Shown piece after piece: positions 24,560-36,056 of a stretch of DNA of 64,000 nt (within the stretch, counting starts at the first letter, position 1; each line of letters begins with the position of its first letter). A model generated the notes under the pieces. It saw only the letters and a program-made list of their open reading frames with translations. It ran no database searches and had not been told where the DNA came from. The position numbers and the translations under genes were made by a program. Source of the stretch: Periconia sp. R9002 (Eukaryota > Ascomycota > Dothideomycetes > Pleosporales > Periconiaceae); NCBI GenBank assembly GCA_023627715.1, contig JAMAHW010000025.1, positions 368,504 to 432,503 of the forward strand. Direction: 5' to 3'.

Positions 24560-25989
24560 TTTTGGCAAGCCTTCACCGTCGTCTCCCTTAGTGACAAGTG
24601 GCTCGACATCCCATATAAAACAATGAGGCTGTCTTTCGCCGTTGTAGCAAGGCCTTCCGTCTCATATATCGTATGTTGTCAAACGTGGCAGATTGACTAA
24701 TCCTGCCCGTCAGGGCGAAGCTTATACTCCGATGGAGTCAGCCCATCGTACGCACTGACTACTACTATCGTCGGTCTCCTTGGTTTCTCGGGCGTACGAC
24801 AGCAAACTACAGGGGTAGAGAGTCTAGATGCTATGTCTGCATGATGTTTTGTGCGCTTTCTACAAATCAGAGTATATCATCGTCTTCTGTGCGTGGATAG
24901 AGCCAACAGCTTGGTTTCGCGGGGAGTCAGGTTATGTGTTGGTTGCGTTCCTGACAGTTTGGATTTTCAAACATTTTCAAACATTCTCGTACGGAGATGC
25001 GAAACCATTGGTGGGTCCGAGCTTGATGTTAAAGAAGCCTGCATGTGGCATAGTGTGCGCATGGTTCGGTTGCCGAGCCACAATTGCTGATGTAAATAGC
25101 ACAGTAAGACGATGAATTGCAAAAAAATCGATCCAACCAGAGATTTGGAAGCCTTCAAATTGGGAAAAAATAACGGATTCAAAGAACAGGAGATTAATTT
25201 TGGTCTCGGTAGTCCAGCATCGCAAGGGATCCTATGTAGGAATTGAGGTGAAACCCTTGTCAGCTTGCTGGTGAACGCCCTCGGACTTCTAGATGTGGAT
25301 GAAATAGCGGCCACTATAGCGGGGAAAAGGTAGGAAGGCCCTAGTGTACTCTGTATTCCGTAGGGCTGAGCAGAAACTACATGTATCGTACGTTACCGCG
25401 AAGGTATAAGTGCTATGCACTCCTCAGCTCTCTGTGGTAATTGAGCAATTCAATTTTTGCGGCGAAGTTCTAATTATTCATAGGAAATGCGCCTCGCTTT
25501 GCGGAGCAATGATGGCAGCGTCTCATCAAGACTACCCACCCACAACTATCGAAAGTGTTTTCCTCTTCGCAATTGATTAGTGTTCACCTTCACCTATATC
25601 TTATCGAGAACTAACTTAAGGGTTCCATTCGACCATTTGAAGGCCAAACTTAGTCAATGTCGCACGTGACAATTCACCGTTACGCGTTCAACGGAACATG
25701 GACGCGTTTTGATTGGCTGTGTCGTCTCCCATGGCGACACGCTAGTGCTTAAGGTTTATGGATGGAACGCTCTTTCCTCCCTTCCACCTCTATGCAATCT
25801 TCTCTGCTTCCTCTCTCAAATGCAGTTCTCGTTCGTGTCTTCTTTATACTTGTTACTGTTGTCGCATCTCTTTGGATCAATACTTTGAGCTTTGTGTCGT
25901 GTGACTAGTGCACGTTGCAATTCTTGGAATTGCTGGGATTTGATGCGTCACGACGTGTCTGTCAGTACTCGTGGCTCATCTCATCAGCA
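24560..25989. other. Intergenic interval between divergent genes
   Basis: About 1.4 kb shared upstream region of the receptor gene (minus) and the AT-hook gene (plus). No gene is supported. Pyrimidine-rich stretches just before 25915 look like a plus-strand transcription start region. Confidence 0.55.
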
Positions 25990-27585
25990 ATGGCGAACGG
26001 GAAGTACTACGCCGTAGCAGTGGGTCATCGACCCGGTATCTATACCGATTGGGAGACTTGTAAGGCGCAAGTCAATCGTTTCCCTGGCGCAGTGTACAAG
26101 AGCTTCCCCGACAGACAATCAGCTGTGGGTTATATACGACGACATGGCGCTCTACAGCCTTCGCATCCGTCACGTCCCTTCAACGGCGGTTTCAACACGC
26201 ATCCGCCACGTCGCTTTAACGGCGGCTTCAACTCGCAGCCTACGCATTCCTTCAACGGCGTCTTCAGCTCAGAACCTGCGCGTCACTTTAACAGCAGCTC
26301 GAACCTGGAGCCTTCGCGTCCCTTCGACGGCGACTTCATTCCAGACTCTTCGCTTGGCTTCAGAGACGACTTCAAGCAATGGTCATCATCTCAGACCTGC
26401 CTGAGTAGAATTCAAATAGCAAAACGGAAGATAGTCGCAATACGCGATGAGCTGATCAAATGCTATCTTCCCTCGGACGTCTTCTACAATGACCAGGTTA
26501 ATGCCGACGGCGACGTGGATCTGACTGACAGGCAGCTGTTAAAAGCCTACCAGGCTATGTGTGAACACCTCGACAAAGACGTAGGGCTTACGATAGATGA
26601 ATGCTTAATGTCACTCAAAACACCTCCGTACGTAAACATAATCGATCTCATCGACGCATGCCGGACGAAATCTAAGCCGCAAACGTTCGACGATTGGTGG
26701 GATTTTCAAGATTATACCAAGACACCCGGGAACGCAATATGGCTTAAGGAGGCGAAAAAACATGCCTTTCTTGCGCCGCTACTACAACCGGTAAATGGGT
26801 CCGGGCCTCCTCGACACAAGAACATCCCGCCATTGCATAATTCGTATCGGCCAATGCATCATGTGAGAGAGCCGCCGAGAGTCTCGCCCAAAAAAGAGGA
26901 ATCTCCTTCTATGCAGAGTCCCCCTCCAGATGATGGCTCCTCATTTTCTTCTATGGAAGACTACGTCGACCCCCAGACCCCTATATCCGAAGACTCACAC
27001 CATGCCCCTGCTATTAAGCTCGAGCCCGCGGTGAATTCCTCGCTGCCAAGAACCGAACGACCTGGCGCAAAGAAACATGCCTCCAAAGCAGTCAAAAAGG
27101 AAGTTGTCTATGAGCCGGAACTCGAATCTACATCGGGTTCACCACCGCCTCCAGAAACCAAACAGCCACGACGCACAACGGCACGTTCCCGTGCTAATAA
27201 GACCAAACACGAATCTGTGCCCACTCCACCGCCTTCAGAGATTCAAAAAGCACCGCCTAAAAAACGTACTCGTCAAGAAGCCATGGCATCAGATACCATC
27301 AACGCCCCCGAACCTGAGCTTGAGCCAGTAGCGAGACGAACGCGTGCAGCAAAGGCAACGGCAACGGAAACTGTTTCGGCCCCGGTCCCCTTGCCCCCAT
27401 CCCAAGACGAAATAGAACCACCAAAAAAGAAGCGCGGCAGGCCACCAAAGGCAACTGCACAGGCTCCGGTCGTGCTTCCCTTAGCTACATCCCAAGATGA
27501 ACCAGAACCACCAAAGAAGAAGCGTGGCAGGCCGCCCAAGGTCAAGCCTGACGGCGATATCCGAGCTTTCCTCACAGCTAAATAG
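25990..27585 (+). CDS. RNase H1-type hybrid-binding domain protein with AT-hooks
   Basis: Single-exon protein of 531 aa. The frame is open from 25915 but the first ATG is at 25990, directly before the domain. Residues 5-52 form the RNase H1 N-terminal (viroplasmin-like) domain: KYYAVAVGHRPGIYTDWETC, then a VNRFPGAVYKSF strand and a SAVGYI helix. In RNase H1 this domain binds RNA:DNA hybrids or dsRNA. Next comes a run of degenerate repeats of the type RPFNGGFN (about 60-120), a helical region of unknown type (about 135-275, including DGDVDLTDRQLL and FDDWWDFQDY), and a basic, Pro-rich tail. The tail has two AT-hook cores KKKRGRPPK about 30 residues apart near the C-terminus, each within a longer tandem unit with SQDE.EPP. 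No RNase H catalytic domain is present. Nuclear nucleic-acid binding is inferred. Confidence 0.8.
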   Translation: MANGKYYAVAVGHRPGIYTDWETCKAQVNRFPGAVYKSFPDRQSAVGYIRRHGALQPSHPSRPFNGGFNTHPPRRFNGGFNSQPTHSFNGVFSSEPARHFNSSSNLEPSRPFDGDFIPDSSLGFRDDFKQWSSSQTCLSRIQIAKRKIVAIRDELIKCYLPSDVFYNDQVNADGDVDLTDRQLLKAYQAMCEHLDKDVGLTIDECLMSLKTPPYVNIIDLIDACRTKSKPQTFDDWWDFQDYTKTPGNAIWLKEAKKHAFLAPLLQPVNGSGPPRHKNIPPLHNSYRPMHHVREPPRVSPKKEESPSMQSPPPDDGSSFSSMEDYVDPQTPISEDSHHAPAIKLEPAVNSSLPRTERPGAKKHASKAVKKEVVYEPELESTSGSPPPPETKQPRRTTARSRANKTKHESVPTPPPSEIQKAPPKKRTRQEAMASDTINAPEPELEPVARRTRAAKATATETVSAPVPLPPSQDEIEPPKKKRGRPPKATAQAPVVLPLATSQDEPEPPKKKRGRPPKVKPDGDIRAFLTAK

Positions 27586-27808
27586 CTTTATCACTGCTGA
27601 AAAAGCCAAAACAGGAAACAAAAGGTTGCGAATCGAATCGGATTGGATTGGAGTCATGGTGATTTCAGTGGAGAATGGCGCCCTTGTAATTATTAGGTTT
27701 TCTGGAGTTGTCATTATATATTGTATTATTTAGCCTCCAATTTGGTAACAGGAAGCAAGATTTTCATTGCAGCAGTCGTACACAATTCCCGTTTTCAAAA
27801 GCGCCGCT

Positions 27809-29363
27809 TTACCATCTAAGAATTCGTTCTTGATTCCACTCCTTCTCATCCTGGCGCTTAAATCTCATCGTCATAAACCTCATTCCTAGATTCGCTCGGG
27901 TGTCTAAATGGGCTATCCTCGCAGAAGCGACAATGTCCTGAGCCTTCAAGACGGCGTTCTCTTCGCCCTCCTCGATCGCGAGAATCTCTTGCTCTAATCT
28001 ACGCGCACAGCGACTATCCCAGATTAGCTCGCGGCGTGCAGCATCGTTGAGCGCGATAGCCTGACGACGGATCGTAGGGTCCCGGCATTTAATCGAGACA
28101 TAGTGCAGCAGCGACACAACGCCTAGTTCCATAGAGAAAGACGGGGCTTGCGATGCCATGTATGTTCTGATGCACCTGATAACCTCATTGAATTCGGTGT
28201 GATATTTGTCGAATTGCATTTGATCGTACGAGTGATCCGTTTCAGTGATGATCCTTGCCGCGGCGTAGGTGGCCTGGAGAAGGGCCGCAGATGCTTTGTC
28301 CAGGTTGAAAGATGAGCCTACCATGCTGGAGGATCTGATGTAGCAATTAAACCACCTCGACAATCCTATGGACCGCTCCATGCGTGTTACGATGGTGCTG
28401 TGGGCTGGGGGTAGTCCGTGAGGTTTCTGAGGAGAGAGATAAAACCGCGCTAGCATACTGTAAAGGCTGTCACGCGCAGTCTTGTAGTCTTTGAAGGTTT
28501 GTATCTCAGAGTGACCGAAGATGGAGGACTCCCAGGGGAAGGAGGTCTGTGTGACGGTTATTGCCTGGATTGCCAATCTGTTGAAAACGGGAGCAACGCT
28601 GTTGTGAATGATTTCTTCTGCTGATGCGGGGAACAGTTTTCCGGTTTCAGACCCTCGATTGCTGGCCCATTGTTTCAAAAGATTTAGGCCGTGCGAGAGA
28701 TGGAGTTCAGCGTCGGCGTACGAGCCTCTCAGTCCTTCGAAACAGATACAGAGCATGCAGCAGAGCAACGAAACATCCAGGGACCGCCATCCATGAGATG
28801 CAATTTGCGTATTCAAAAGACCGATGGCTTTGGTGTAATGATAGGTAGCGCGTCTGTGGAGTTGCATAGTCGCGAGGCCCGTAGATTTAGCTGGAATGGT
28901 CTCGCTTTCGAAAGCTTCATGGAGGGAGGCCAGAGCAACAACGCAATACAGAACGCATTGCTCTGAAGCACTAATTTGCAAAACTGTTTTGCACCAAAAA
29001 TCGTGCTCGTGAAGACCGGCAAATTGAGGCCCGGTGCATTCTCTGAAGTATTGCAAAGAGCGGTGCTCTTCATTGTCCGCCAGGGTGGGCCTTAAGGGTA
29101 TCTTCATGGCTATTGACACGGCTTTTGTTCTTACGGCTGTTAAATAGCCATCACAAGATCGGCCGGAGTTTAAGCATTGTGAGCATGCTGGCCGAGATTG
29201 ATCGCATCTCACACGACGTGTTCTATGAACGAATATCAGATATGTCCAGGTGAATAATCGTAGTGATTGATATCTGTACATACCGGCACGTCAGGCAACC
29301 CAGTTTTGAACGTTTATGATAAGCCCGCGTTCGCTTCGGATTCACGCTTTCCGGGCCAGACAT
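27809..29363 (-). CDS. Zn2Cys6 fungal transcription factor
   Basis: Nuclear DNA-binding regulator of 497 aa. Exons: 29363-29284 and 29222-27809; the 61-bp intron falls inside the zinc cluster. Splicing gives C23-LT-C-RTRRVR-C-DQSRPA-C-SQ-C-LNSGRS-C51, a complete C-x2-C-x6-C-x5-C-x2-C-x6-C binuclear cluster. A basic region (PKRTRAYHKRSK) precedes it. The rest is the helical fungal-specific regulatory region, with ECTGPQFAGLHEHDFW and an ALASLHEAFES helix pair typical of the family of small C6 regulators. Target genes are unknown. Its gene lies downstream of the NmrA-like gene on the same strand, with about 350 bp between them. Confidence 0.9.
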
Positions 29364-29710
29364 TGCATCTATTGCATTCACATGTCGGCTTTCTCGGTGC
29401 TAAAAGACAGAAACGATTCATCACGGGCGCAAACAAGAGTGAACAAACAACGTGAAGGAGAATTGGGGAATGATTGCGTGGAGCAGCCGAGCTAATCGGA
29501 ATTAGTCTCTATCGTCTATTAGCCAATCACAGCTGAGTCCAATCGCTACTATCACGTGATTGAATTTGGTCAGCACTAGGCCCGTACAATACCGGTTTTG
29601 GCCGGGCTCAGCAGATTGCCAGTGCATTCAAATGCTCTTCATTCTGTCTATCGATCGAGGCTATATACACAAAGTATGATAATATTGTCAAATCCCGTTA
29701 TAATGCGGAA
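29364..29710. promoter_or_regulatory. Promoter interval of the Zn2Cys6 gene
   Basis: This 347-bp gap lies between the NmrA-like gene's 3' end and the transcription-factor start. It contains a palindromic CACGTG at about 29552-29557 (bHLH-type site) and two ATTGG/CCAAT-type pentamers near 29522 and 29570. Function is inferred only from position. Confidence 0.35.
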
Positions 29711-30613
29711 CTATTCTTTCTTCCAGGCACTTTCCGTCCTCAACCATTCCCTGAGATTCTTCAAGAATGGATACGCCGTCTTACTCTCTGCTGGCGTCAC
29801 CCCAAATCCGTTCGTCTTGAACCAATTGAACATGATCCCAAGCTGCTCATGAAGCGCAAACTTCAGTCCTTTCCCAACAAATGAATATGTCTCGGGTAAC
29901 ACCTGTCCAGTCTCCTCCTTAAACACTTTGCCGAATTCTTCCAAAGAAAGCTCATCTCCAGCTAACGGAATGGCTTTGTTCCTGTATTGTTCCGAGTCGG
30001 CCTTCAAAAAAGCTTCCGCCGCGACCTTTCCGATATCCTTGGTGCTCACAAACTTGAGCTTGTTGTCGCTACCGTTGAGGCGCCACATAGAGATGAATCC
30101 TTTGCCCAGGAAATCGTTGCTGAGATTCTCGTAGAAAGCGACCGGACGGAGGAAAGTCCATGTTCCGCCGCTCTGTTTCGACTTCTCAACAATATCCTTC
30201 TCGATCTGGAATTTGCTAGCGAAGTGCGGAACCGTGGTTGGGTCCTCGTCACTGTTCTTCCCGCGATCAGTCGCGGTGAAAACAATGTGTTTAATTCCGG
30301 CGTCGATGGCAGCCTTCGTCATAGCTTTGCCCTGCGCTTCTTCCTTTTTTGCATTCATTGGATTTGTGACGGAAAAGAAGCCCCATGGCTTTTCGACTTG
30401 GCCAAAGACTGCGGCAGGATCATCAAAATTTCCTTGGATTACGAAGACGTTTGGCTTTTTGGAGAGGGCGACAGCGGATTTGGAGGTTGCATTGCGGGTA
30501 AGGGCGTAGATCTCGAAAGGGTGCGACGACGAGGAGACCAGGGAGGAAATGAGTGCGCCACCCTGTTTTCCTGTGGCACCACTCACAACGATGCGGCGGG
30601 CAGTGTTTGCCAT
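29711..30613 (-). CDS. NmrA-like NAD(P)-binding protein
   Basis: Intron-less protein of 300 aa in the atypical SDR group of NmrA/HSCARG proteins, cytosolic redox sensors or isoflavone-reductase-like enzymes. The Rossmann motif GATGKQGG is at residues 12-19. IYALTRNATSKSA follows beta-2 as in NmrA, and VIQGNFDDPAAVFGQVEKPWGFFSVTNP is the usual second half-domain, ending in the KHIVFTATDRG strand. The usual SDR Tyr-x3-Lys is not evident, as in NmrA proteins that bind cofactor without clear catalysis. The C-terminal substrate region (FLRPVAFYENL, STKDIGKVAAEAF) is complete. The start ATG has a purine at -3. Whether it works with the neighbouring zinc-cluster factor is unknown. Confidence 0.88.
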   Translation of the reverse strand: MANTARRIVVSGATGKQGGALISSLVSSSSHPFEIYALTRNATSKSAVALSKKPNVFVIQGNFDDPAAVFGQVEKPWGFFSVTNPMNAKKEEAQGKAMTKAAIDAGIKHIVFTATDRGKNSDEDPTTVPHFASKFQIEKDIVEKSKQSGGTWTFLRPVAFYENLSNDFLGKGFISMWRLNGSDNKLKFVSTKDIGKVAAEAFLKADSEQYRNKAIPLAGDELSLEEFGKVFKEETGQVLPETYSFVGKGLKFALHEQLGIMFNWFKTNGFGVTPAESKTAYPFLKNLREWLRTESAWKKE

Positions 30614-32840
30614 ATTTTGAAACGTAGATAGAGTTGATTTTGAATCCTCGACAAAGTTGTAGAGGAATATTACCCAAACGGAGCTTGGAGTATGCGAGAT
30701 GGAATGTAGTGTATTTCATAAGAATGCTTACAACTACCAGATTATATACGCACACCTCTGTTCATGGCCTGATACTGAATTGCGCAATATCATAATCACT
30801 CAAACATGGTGTTGTAACTACGAATTTTCCGAATTCGTCCGTTCCAGGCGCGCCAAAAGCAATTGCAGACTACCGACTAGGATCGAGTTTCGGCGGTTGA
30901 TCGAACTCGGCCCCTTCCCCGTGGCGTATCAGACGAACAAGAAGTGTGGGCTATAAGGCGCCCTGGACGTCAAGACTTACGCTGCCACCAAACCATCCCA
31001 GGCTCACTATCATAGATGTTTGGCCCTTATTTGTAATTGCTGTATTGCTTAGCTTCGGACGCTTTACGGAGGTCAATATAGGTAGACAGCGCAGAGGTTT
31101 CCTAGTTAGTAACGGACGAAGTAAAGCAATTGATGTCCCTTTCAAAGAATATGCACAAATAAATCTATAGCTCTGCGCAAAAACATAGAGGTATCAAGTA
31201 TACTATGCAGAAGTGAGAATATGGGAGTCTTTGCTAGGATTTCGAATTCACGACAAAACAGTATGCTTGCTTGAACGCGCGCATAGAGTCTTCAGCAATG
31301 CTTTGGAAAATTGTAGGTTCCCTATGGGAAGAAACAGCCCCCACATGCTCGTCTACAGCCACTATGAGCTCGGCTAGTCAAACAGGCAATTTTGACCTAG
31401 GGCCAACGTCCAACACGGCAGATGCAAGACCGGCCTTCCCACAGTAGCGCGCAGCTGTTTAACGCAGCTGATCGGTTCTGGGTTTCCTGGTGTCAGACTG
31501 CCAACTGAATGGATTGCTAGAGTCCGCGCTTTACAATGACATGCCGGGAGGCCTTTGTTTCGGCAAACGCCAAAAGATGCAAAATTTCTACAAAGCTCTC
31601 TTGTTGGTTTTATCGAATCGGTGTGATGTCTTTCTTTCTAGGTGCAGTTGTAAATGTTCGATCGAGGCAGGCGCGCACGTAGAAATATCGAAAGTACATA
31701 GTAACCAAGTAAGAGGCGCCGGTGAAAGGCATTATCTCTATCAAGTGAACATGCAATACAGGTTATACAAAATCGTAAACAGGCACACACAGGCATAATC
31801 GGGTGTAGAATTAATTCTTCTATATAATAACTCACAACGTGAGAGCCCGGCTTTTCCTAGAACCTGTCGAGACATTTACCGCAAACCAACATCTTGTTTC
31901 CAAACAATTCTCCCAACAACTCCAAAAATGATAAGTTGTATATTTATCCCCAGTCAAACAGTGAAAGACGCACGAAATTGTTTTCATTGGTTGAGATCTA
32001 TTTTAGTGCTCATCATACTCAGGTTGAGGACCGTTGGTTCCCTCAGTTTGGAGGGCGAGTTACATTTGACTTTGAGGTTGTAGACACATCTGCAAAAAGA
32101 ACGATCCTTAGCCCCATAATGGTACCTTCTGTAACATATAATACAGCATTGTTTAGTATAGCATGTCATTGAATAAAGGGAATATGCTGGTTGAAACGTG
32201 CACAATGATTCTCTGACTGGCAAACTGGGAGAAATTATGAGATCGGGCAAACTCCTACCACATTGGGTGCATATTTCCAATAGGAAAAGCACGAGTTTTC
32301 CAATATATAACTTCAATCTTGATGCTCTCTGGTGAAAATATGTGTGAATAGGCTCAACAAACGTTGCTAACGACTCTCCCTACCCACGATTATTCCTCTT
32401 CAGTTTATATCTCGTTCATGCTCTGCTTTATGAAATTTTGGCACACATAGACTCGAGATTTGGTTCAGAAGAGGATAATACTCGAGAATATTCGATGTGT
32501 TTGCATATGTAATAAGGGGCTCGTGACTCAAAAGCAACCGGTAGAGGTTGAACAGAGATCATGGTTTGAGCGTTTGCTGTACCGTTCTGCAGTCATAGTT
32601 ATTGGTCTCTTTCTTCTCAACACTCATTTGCGGTTAATCACTTCTAGGCTACTCTGACATAACCCCCGTTTTCAACCGATCTTAGCGTATATAAGGTACC
32701 TGTCTCTCCTCCAACACTTGACTCGACCTTACTTACCCACCACCAACCATCAACCCTTCTTACTTCACCCACCAAATTCTCGATCATTTTATCCTACTTT
32801 TATCGACCACCCAATTTTACTTATCGGTAACACTCCAACA
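30614..32840. other. Gene-poor interval upstream of the mucin-like gene
   Basis: About 2.2 kb, rather AT-rich, with no supported gene. Short frames near 31490-31798 and 31894-32172 show nothing recognisable. The right end holds the TATA box listed separately and a CCAACA/CACC-rich leader. Confidence 0.5.
32688..32694 (+). promoter_or_regulatory. TATA box of the mucin-like gene
   Basis: TATATAA lies about 150 bp before the ATG at 32841, followed by a C/T-rich leader typical of highly expressed fungal genes. Confidence 0.5.
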
Positions 32841-35800
32841 ATGCGGCGGCTTCTTCTCTCGGCCTTTTTGGCCTTGGGGGGTGCCGCATCCAATGTCACC
32901 CTGTCTGGGGCTCCTGGAACGTGGACGGTCCCCAGCCCTCCTCCTGGAAGTCCTTCTGACCAACCACAATCTTCATTGAACGCTCCAAACATTACTACAC
33001 CTACGGATAGCTCGAATCAAGTATCGATGGCACCTACATCCTTGAATGGCGCACAGCCTTCTGGATTACCTCTGTCTTCTGGATTACTTCCGTCTCCTGG
33101 ATCACCTCCACTGTCTGAGTCGCCTCCATCGTTTATAATACCTGGATTATCTGGAATACCTACCTTATCCGAGTTACCTGTATCTTCTGGGTCTCCTCTA
33201 ACTCCTGGGAGTCCTCTAACATCTGGAAATCCTCTATCAACTGGGTTGCCTGTATCAACTGGGTTGCCTTTATCATCTGGGATTCCGCTATCTTCTGAGT
33301 TGTCTGTATCTTCTGGGCTACCTGTACCTTCTGCCACTTCTACCCATGAGCTTACATCAGCCACAAGCCCACCTATCCAGTCATCTCAGATGCTCTCAAA
33401 CGGACCGTCTACAGAATCATCAAAGTCATGGAGTTCTGGAAACTCTGCACCCGTCTCTTCTGGCGCTTCCACAGGCTTTCCCAAGGACTCATCGACGTTA
33501 GTCTCGGCCCCTTCCAGTGCCCCTGTTTCAACTTCGAATCCTGCAATCACACAATCAATCGGTTCTCCTTCTAGCTCTGAAATAGGCTCCAATCCTTCGT
33601 CTAGCTCAGTGCAACCTACACAGATATCTGGAAGCATGATTTCAACGCCAAATTCATCTCCTGTTTCAAGCTCGGTGCCTTCATTTACCTTGAGCATGAT
33701 ACCATCTTCTGAGGTCACATCAACGGCAGTACCATCATTATCTACAACGGCCTCGACATCGATTGTTGAAAGCTTCACAGCTCCAACTAGTGTTGTTTCG
33801 ACCCAGAGTAGCGCATCGTTGCAAATTCCCGTTTCTTCCGTTATGAGCGCATCTTCTGCACCAAACAGCTCTGCTCAGCCATCTTCATCCGGAAGCACTT
33901 CTCCGACTTCACAACTAGAGAGCTCAGCTGCCCCAACTTCGCAAGCAGGAAGCTCAGATGCTCCGACTTCAAAACTAGGAAGCGCAGCTCCTCCAACTTC
34001 GCAACAGGTAACATCAGCTACACCGGCAACCTCATCGAATTCTGGAAGTGTGATTGGATTTCCCACTGGCTCTTTGCAGTCAAACAGTCTTTCCCTTTCC
34101 TCTGGAACATCCCAATCAGGAAGCACCATCATTTTGATTCCAGATCAGTCGAAGTCTCAAACTTCCAGTGTCGGTCATCCTAGCCTCTCTTTAAAGCCGT
34201 CGCAATCTGAAACATCCACAAGCTCCCATACAGATGAGTCCAAATCAAAGACCTTTATTAGTTTGGATCCTCAATCTCAGACGATTGTTTCGACTACATC
34301 AGCGCAACCGGGTCTCATATCAATGTCCTCGGATGGTATGCCGACTAAGACTTCATCTGATATGCCAGTTAAAACTTCGCCTGGCGACCCTAAACCTCCA
34401 AATAAGCCCGACGATCCTAAAAAACCTGACGATCCGAAGAAACCAGATGATCCTAAGAAGCCGGATGATCCTAAGAAGCCGGATGATCCTAAGAAGCCGG
34501 ATGATCCTAAGAAGCCGGATGATCCTAAGAAGCCAGATGATCCTAAGAAGCCAGATGATCCTAAGAAGCCAGATGATCCTAAGAAACCTGAAGCTCCAAA
34601 GCACCCCGATGATCCAAAGATCCCGACTCCCATCATACCGGACCCTATTAAACCCGACGATCCAAAGAAGCCGGATGATCCAAAGAAACCTGAAGATCCA
34701 AAGAAACCGGAAGATCCAAAGGAACCGGAAGATCCAAAGGAACCGGAAGATCCAAAGAAACCGGAAGATCCAAAGAAACCGGAGGATCCAAAGAAACCGG
34801 AGGATCCAAAGAAACCTGAAGATCCTGTTGTACCCGATCCCCAAAAGCCAGAGGAAAAATGTGAGCGAAAAGATATCAAGACCATAACGAGCGTCGTAAT
34901 TTCTTGCACCGACTTCGCTACTGTAAGTTGAGCTCCAGGTACAAAGTCGTTTGTTATCGAGACACCACATGGCGTGGCGTATTGAGACACTGACGATGTA
35001 CTGTAATCACCCTAGTTGTACTTGACTAACTTTGTACCCGCGATATAGGCATCAGGTACCGCCGTGTCAACCACATATTCAACCTGCACGACGGCACTTT
35101 CAACCGAAATCATCGGCTGCAATCTCAAAGGTGGAGGTACAACCACTGCATCTGCAACTCAGACGCGCTCCGGATCGATCGCTATACCCACGCTCTCATG
35201 GGAGCCAGCCAATGACTCAATCGCTATACCGACACTAGATTGGGAGCCACAGGCGGCATGTTCGCGGTCATCACCCAATCTTGATGCGGACGAAGGAGAC
35301 AACGTATGGACAATACGGAACGTTACCATTCCTACCTTGTCTTGGGCACCACCTAATGAAGCAATTCCTACTTTGTCCTGGGCACCGCCAAATGAGCCGA
35401 TTCCCACGCTTTCCTGGGAGCCAGCTAAATCGACCACGCCCCCCACAACGACTTCAAAATCCAACCCGGAACCCTCCAAGAAACCTGTACCATCATCGAA
35501 GGCTTACGCATTGGGAGGTATATACTCTATAAACATATATCAAGCTATCAATGGTAACGACTGGACCTTTGAGTGGGAGCTGGACGATCCCAATGGCCAG
35601 AAAGTGGGTAGTGGTAAAGGAGCCGGTGATGGCGCGATTCGACCAACGGGAGACGATGCAAACCAATTTTGGAAGTTTGGAATAGACTGGTGGGTGAAGG
35701 AAGCCACAAACCCTGATATTGTCCAAATTGAGTTTGTTCCTGGAATGCAGCTTCCTGGTGGTTGTCAAGTTAGGTGGATGACTGGGCAACACCGAGGTAA

Positions 35801-36056
35801 GAAAAAACCCACCAAAAAAACATGCCCATACCATGGCTATGGTGCCAACGATTTCGGATGTGATCCAATTCACATATCGGGGTGGGAAGTCCATGACAAG
35901 GAGTACAAGCGGAAGTTCCGATGTACGTTCAAGTACAATGGTCACGGTAGACGTTCGGATCCATGGGACTTTAGTAACGGAGTCATGAAAGCGGGCGATG
36001 TCAGTGTCGCCGGCAAATTTGTGAACGCATCGGATACTATAGTTCTAGAAGATTAG
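32841..36056 (+). CDS. Mucin-like secreted/cell-surface repeat protein with novel C-terminal domain
   Basis: Predicted secreted protein of about 1029 aa. Exons: 32841-34922 and 35049-36056, with a 126-bp phase-0 intron. Residues 1-16 or so are a signal peptide (MRRLLLSAFLALGGAAS). Residues 20-500 are Ser/Thr/Pro-rich, with SGLPLSSGIP-type repeats, and should be heavily O-glycosylated. Residues about 522-662 are a KKPDDP/KKPEDP hexapeptide array encoded by an 18-bp minisatellite. A short Cys segment (IKTITSVVISCTDFAT, then TCTTALSTEIIGC) crosses the intron, as seen in other fungal wall proteins. Six imperfect IPTLSW(E/A)P units follow. The last 170 residues form a globular Cys-containing domain (DWTFEWELDDPNGQ, QFWKFGIDWWVKEA) that I do not recognise. 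No GPI signal is evident. A wall-associated or adhesive role is inferred. Confidence 0.75.
34404..34826 (+). repeat. 18-bp coding minisatellite (KKPDDP/KKPEDP array)
   Basis: About 23 copies of an 18-bp unit like GATCCTAAGAAGCCGGAT. The first block is nearly identical unit to unit; a short interruption at about 34590-34650 separates it from a second block with GAAGATCCAAAG-type units. Homogeneous neighbours within each block point to recent slippage or unequal exchange. The array also leaves the opposite strand open in two frames, which should not be annotated as genes. Confidence 0.9.

Noticed and set aside
25990..27585. Reading the AT-hook gene as RNase H1
   Set aside because: Only the N-terminal hybrid-binding domain is present. 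The catalytic DEDD residues and fold are not seen anywhere downstream.
34277..34990. Long minus-strand open frames of Gly/Ser/Phe repeats (GSSGFFGSSG) and Leu/Arg/Ile repeats opposite the minisatellite
   Set aside because: They exist only because the 18-bp repeat has no stops on the reverse strand. No start, splice or family evidence supports them.
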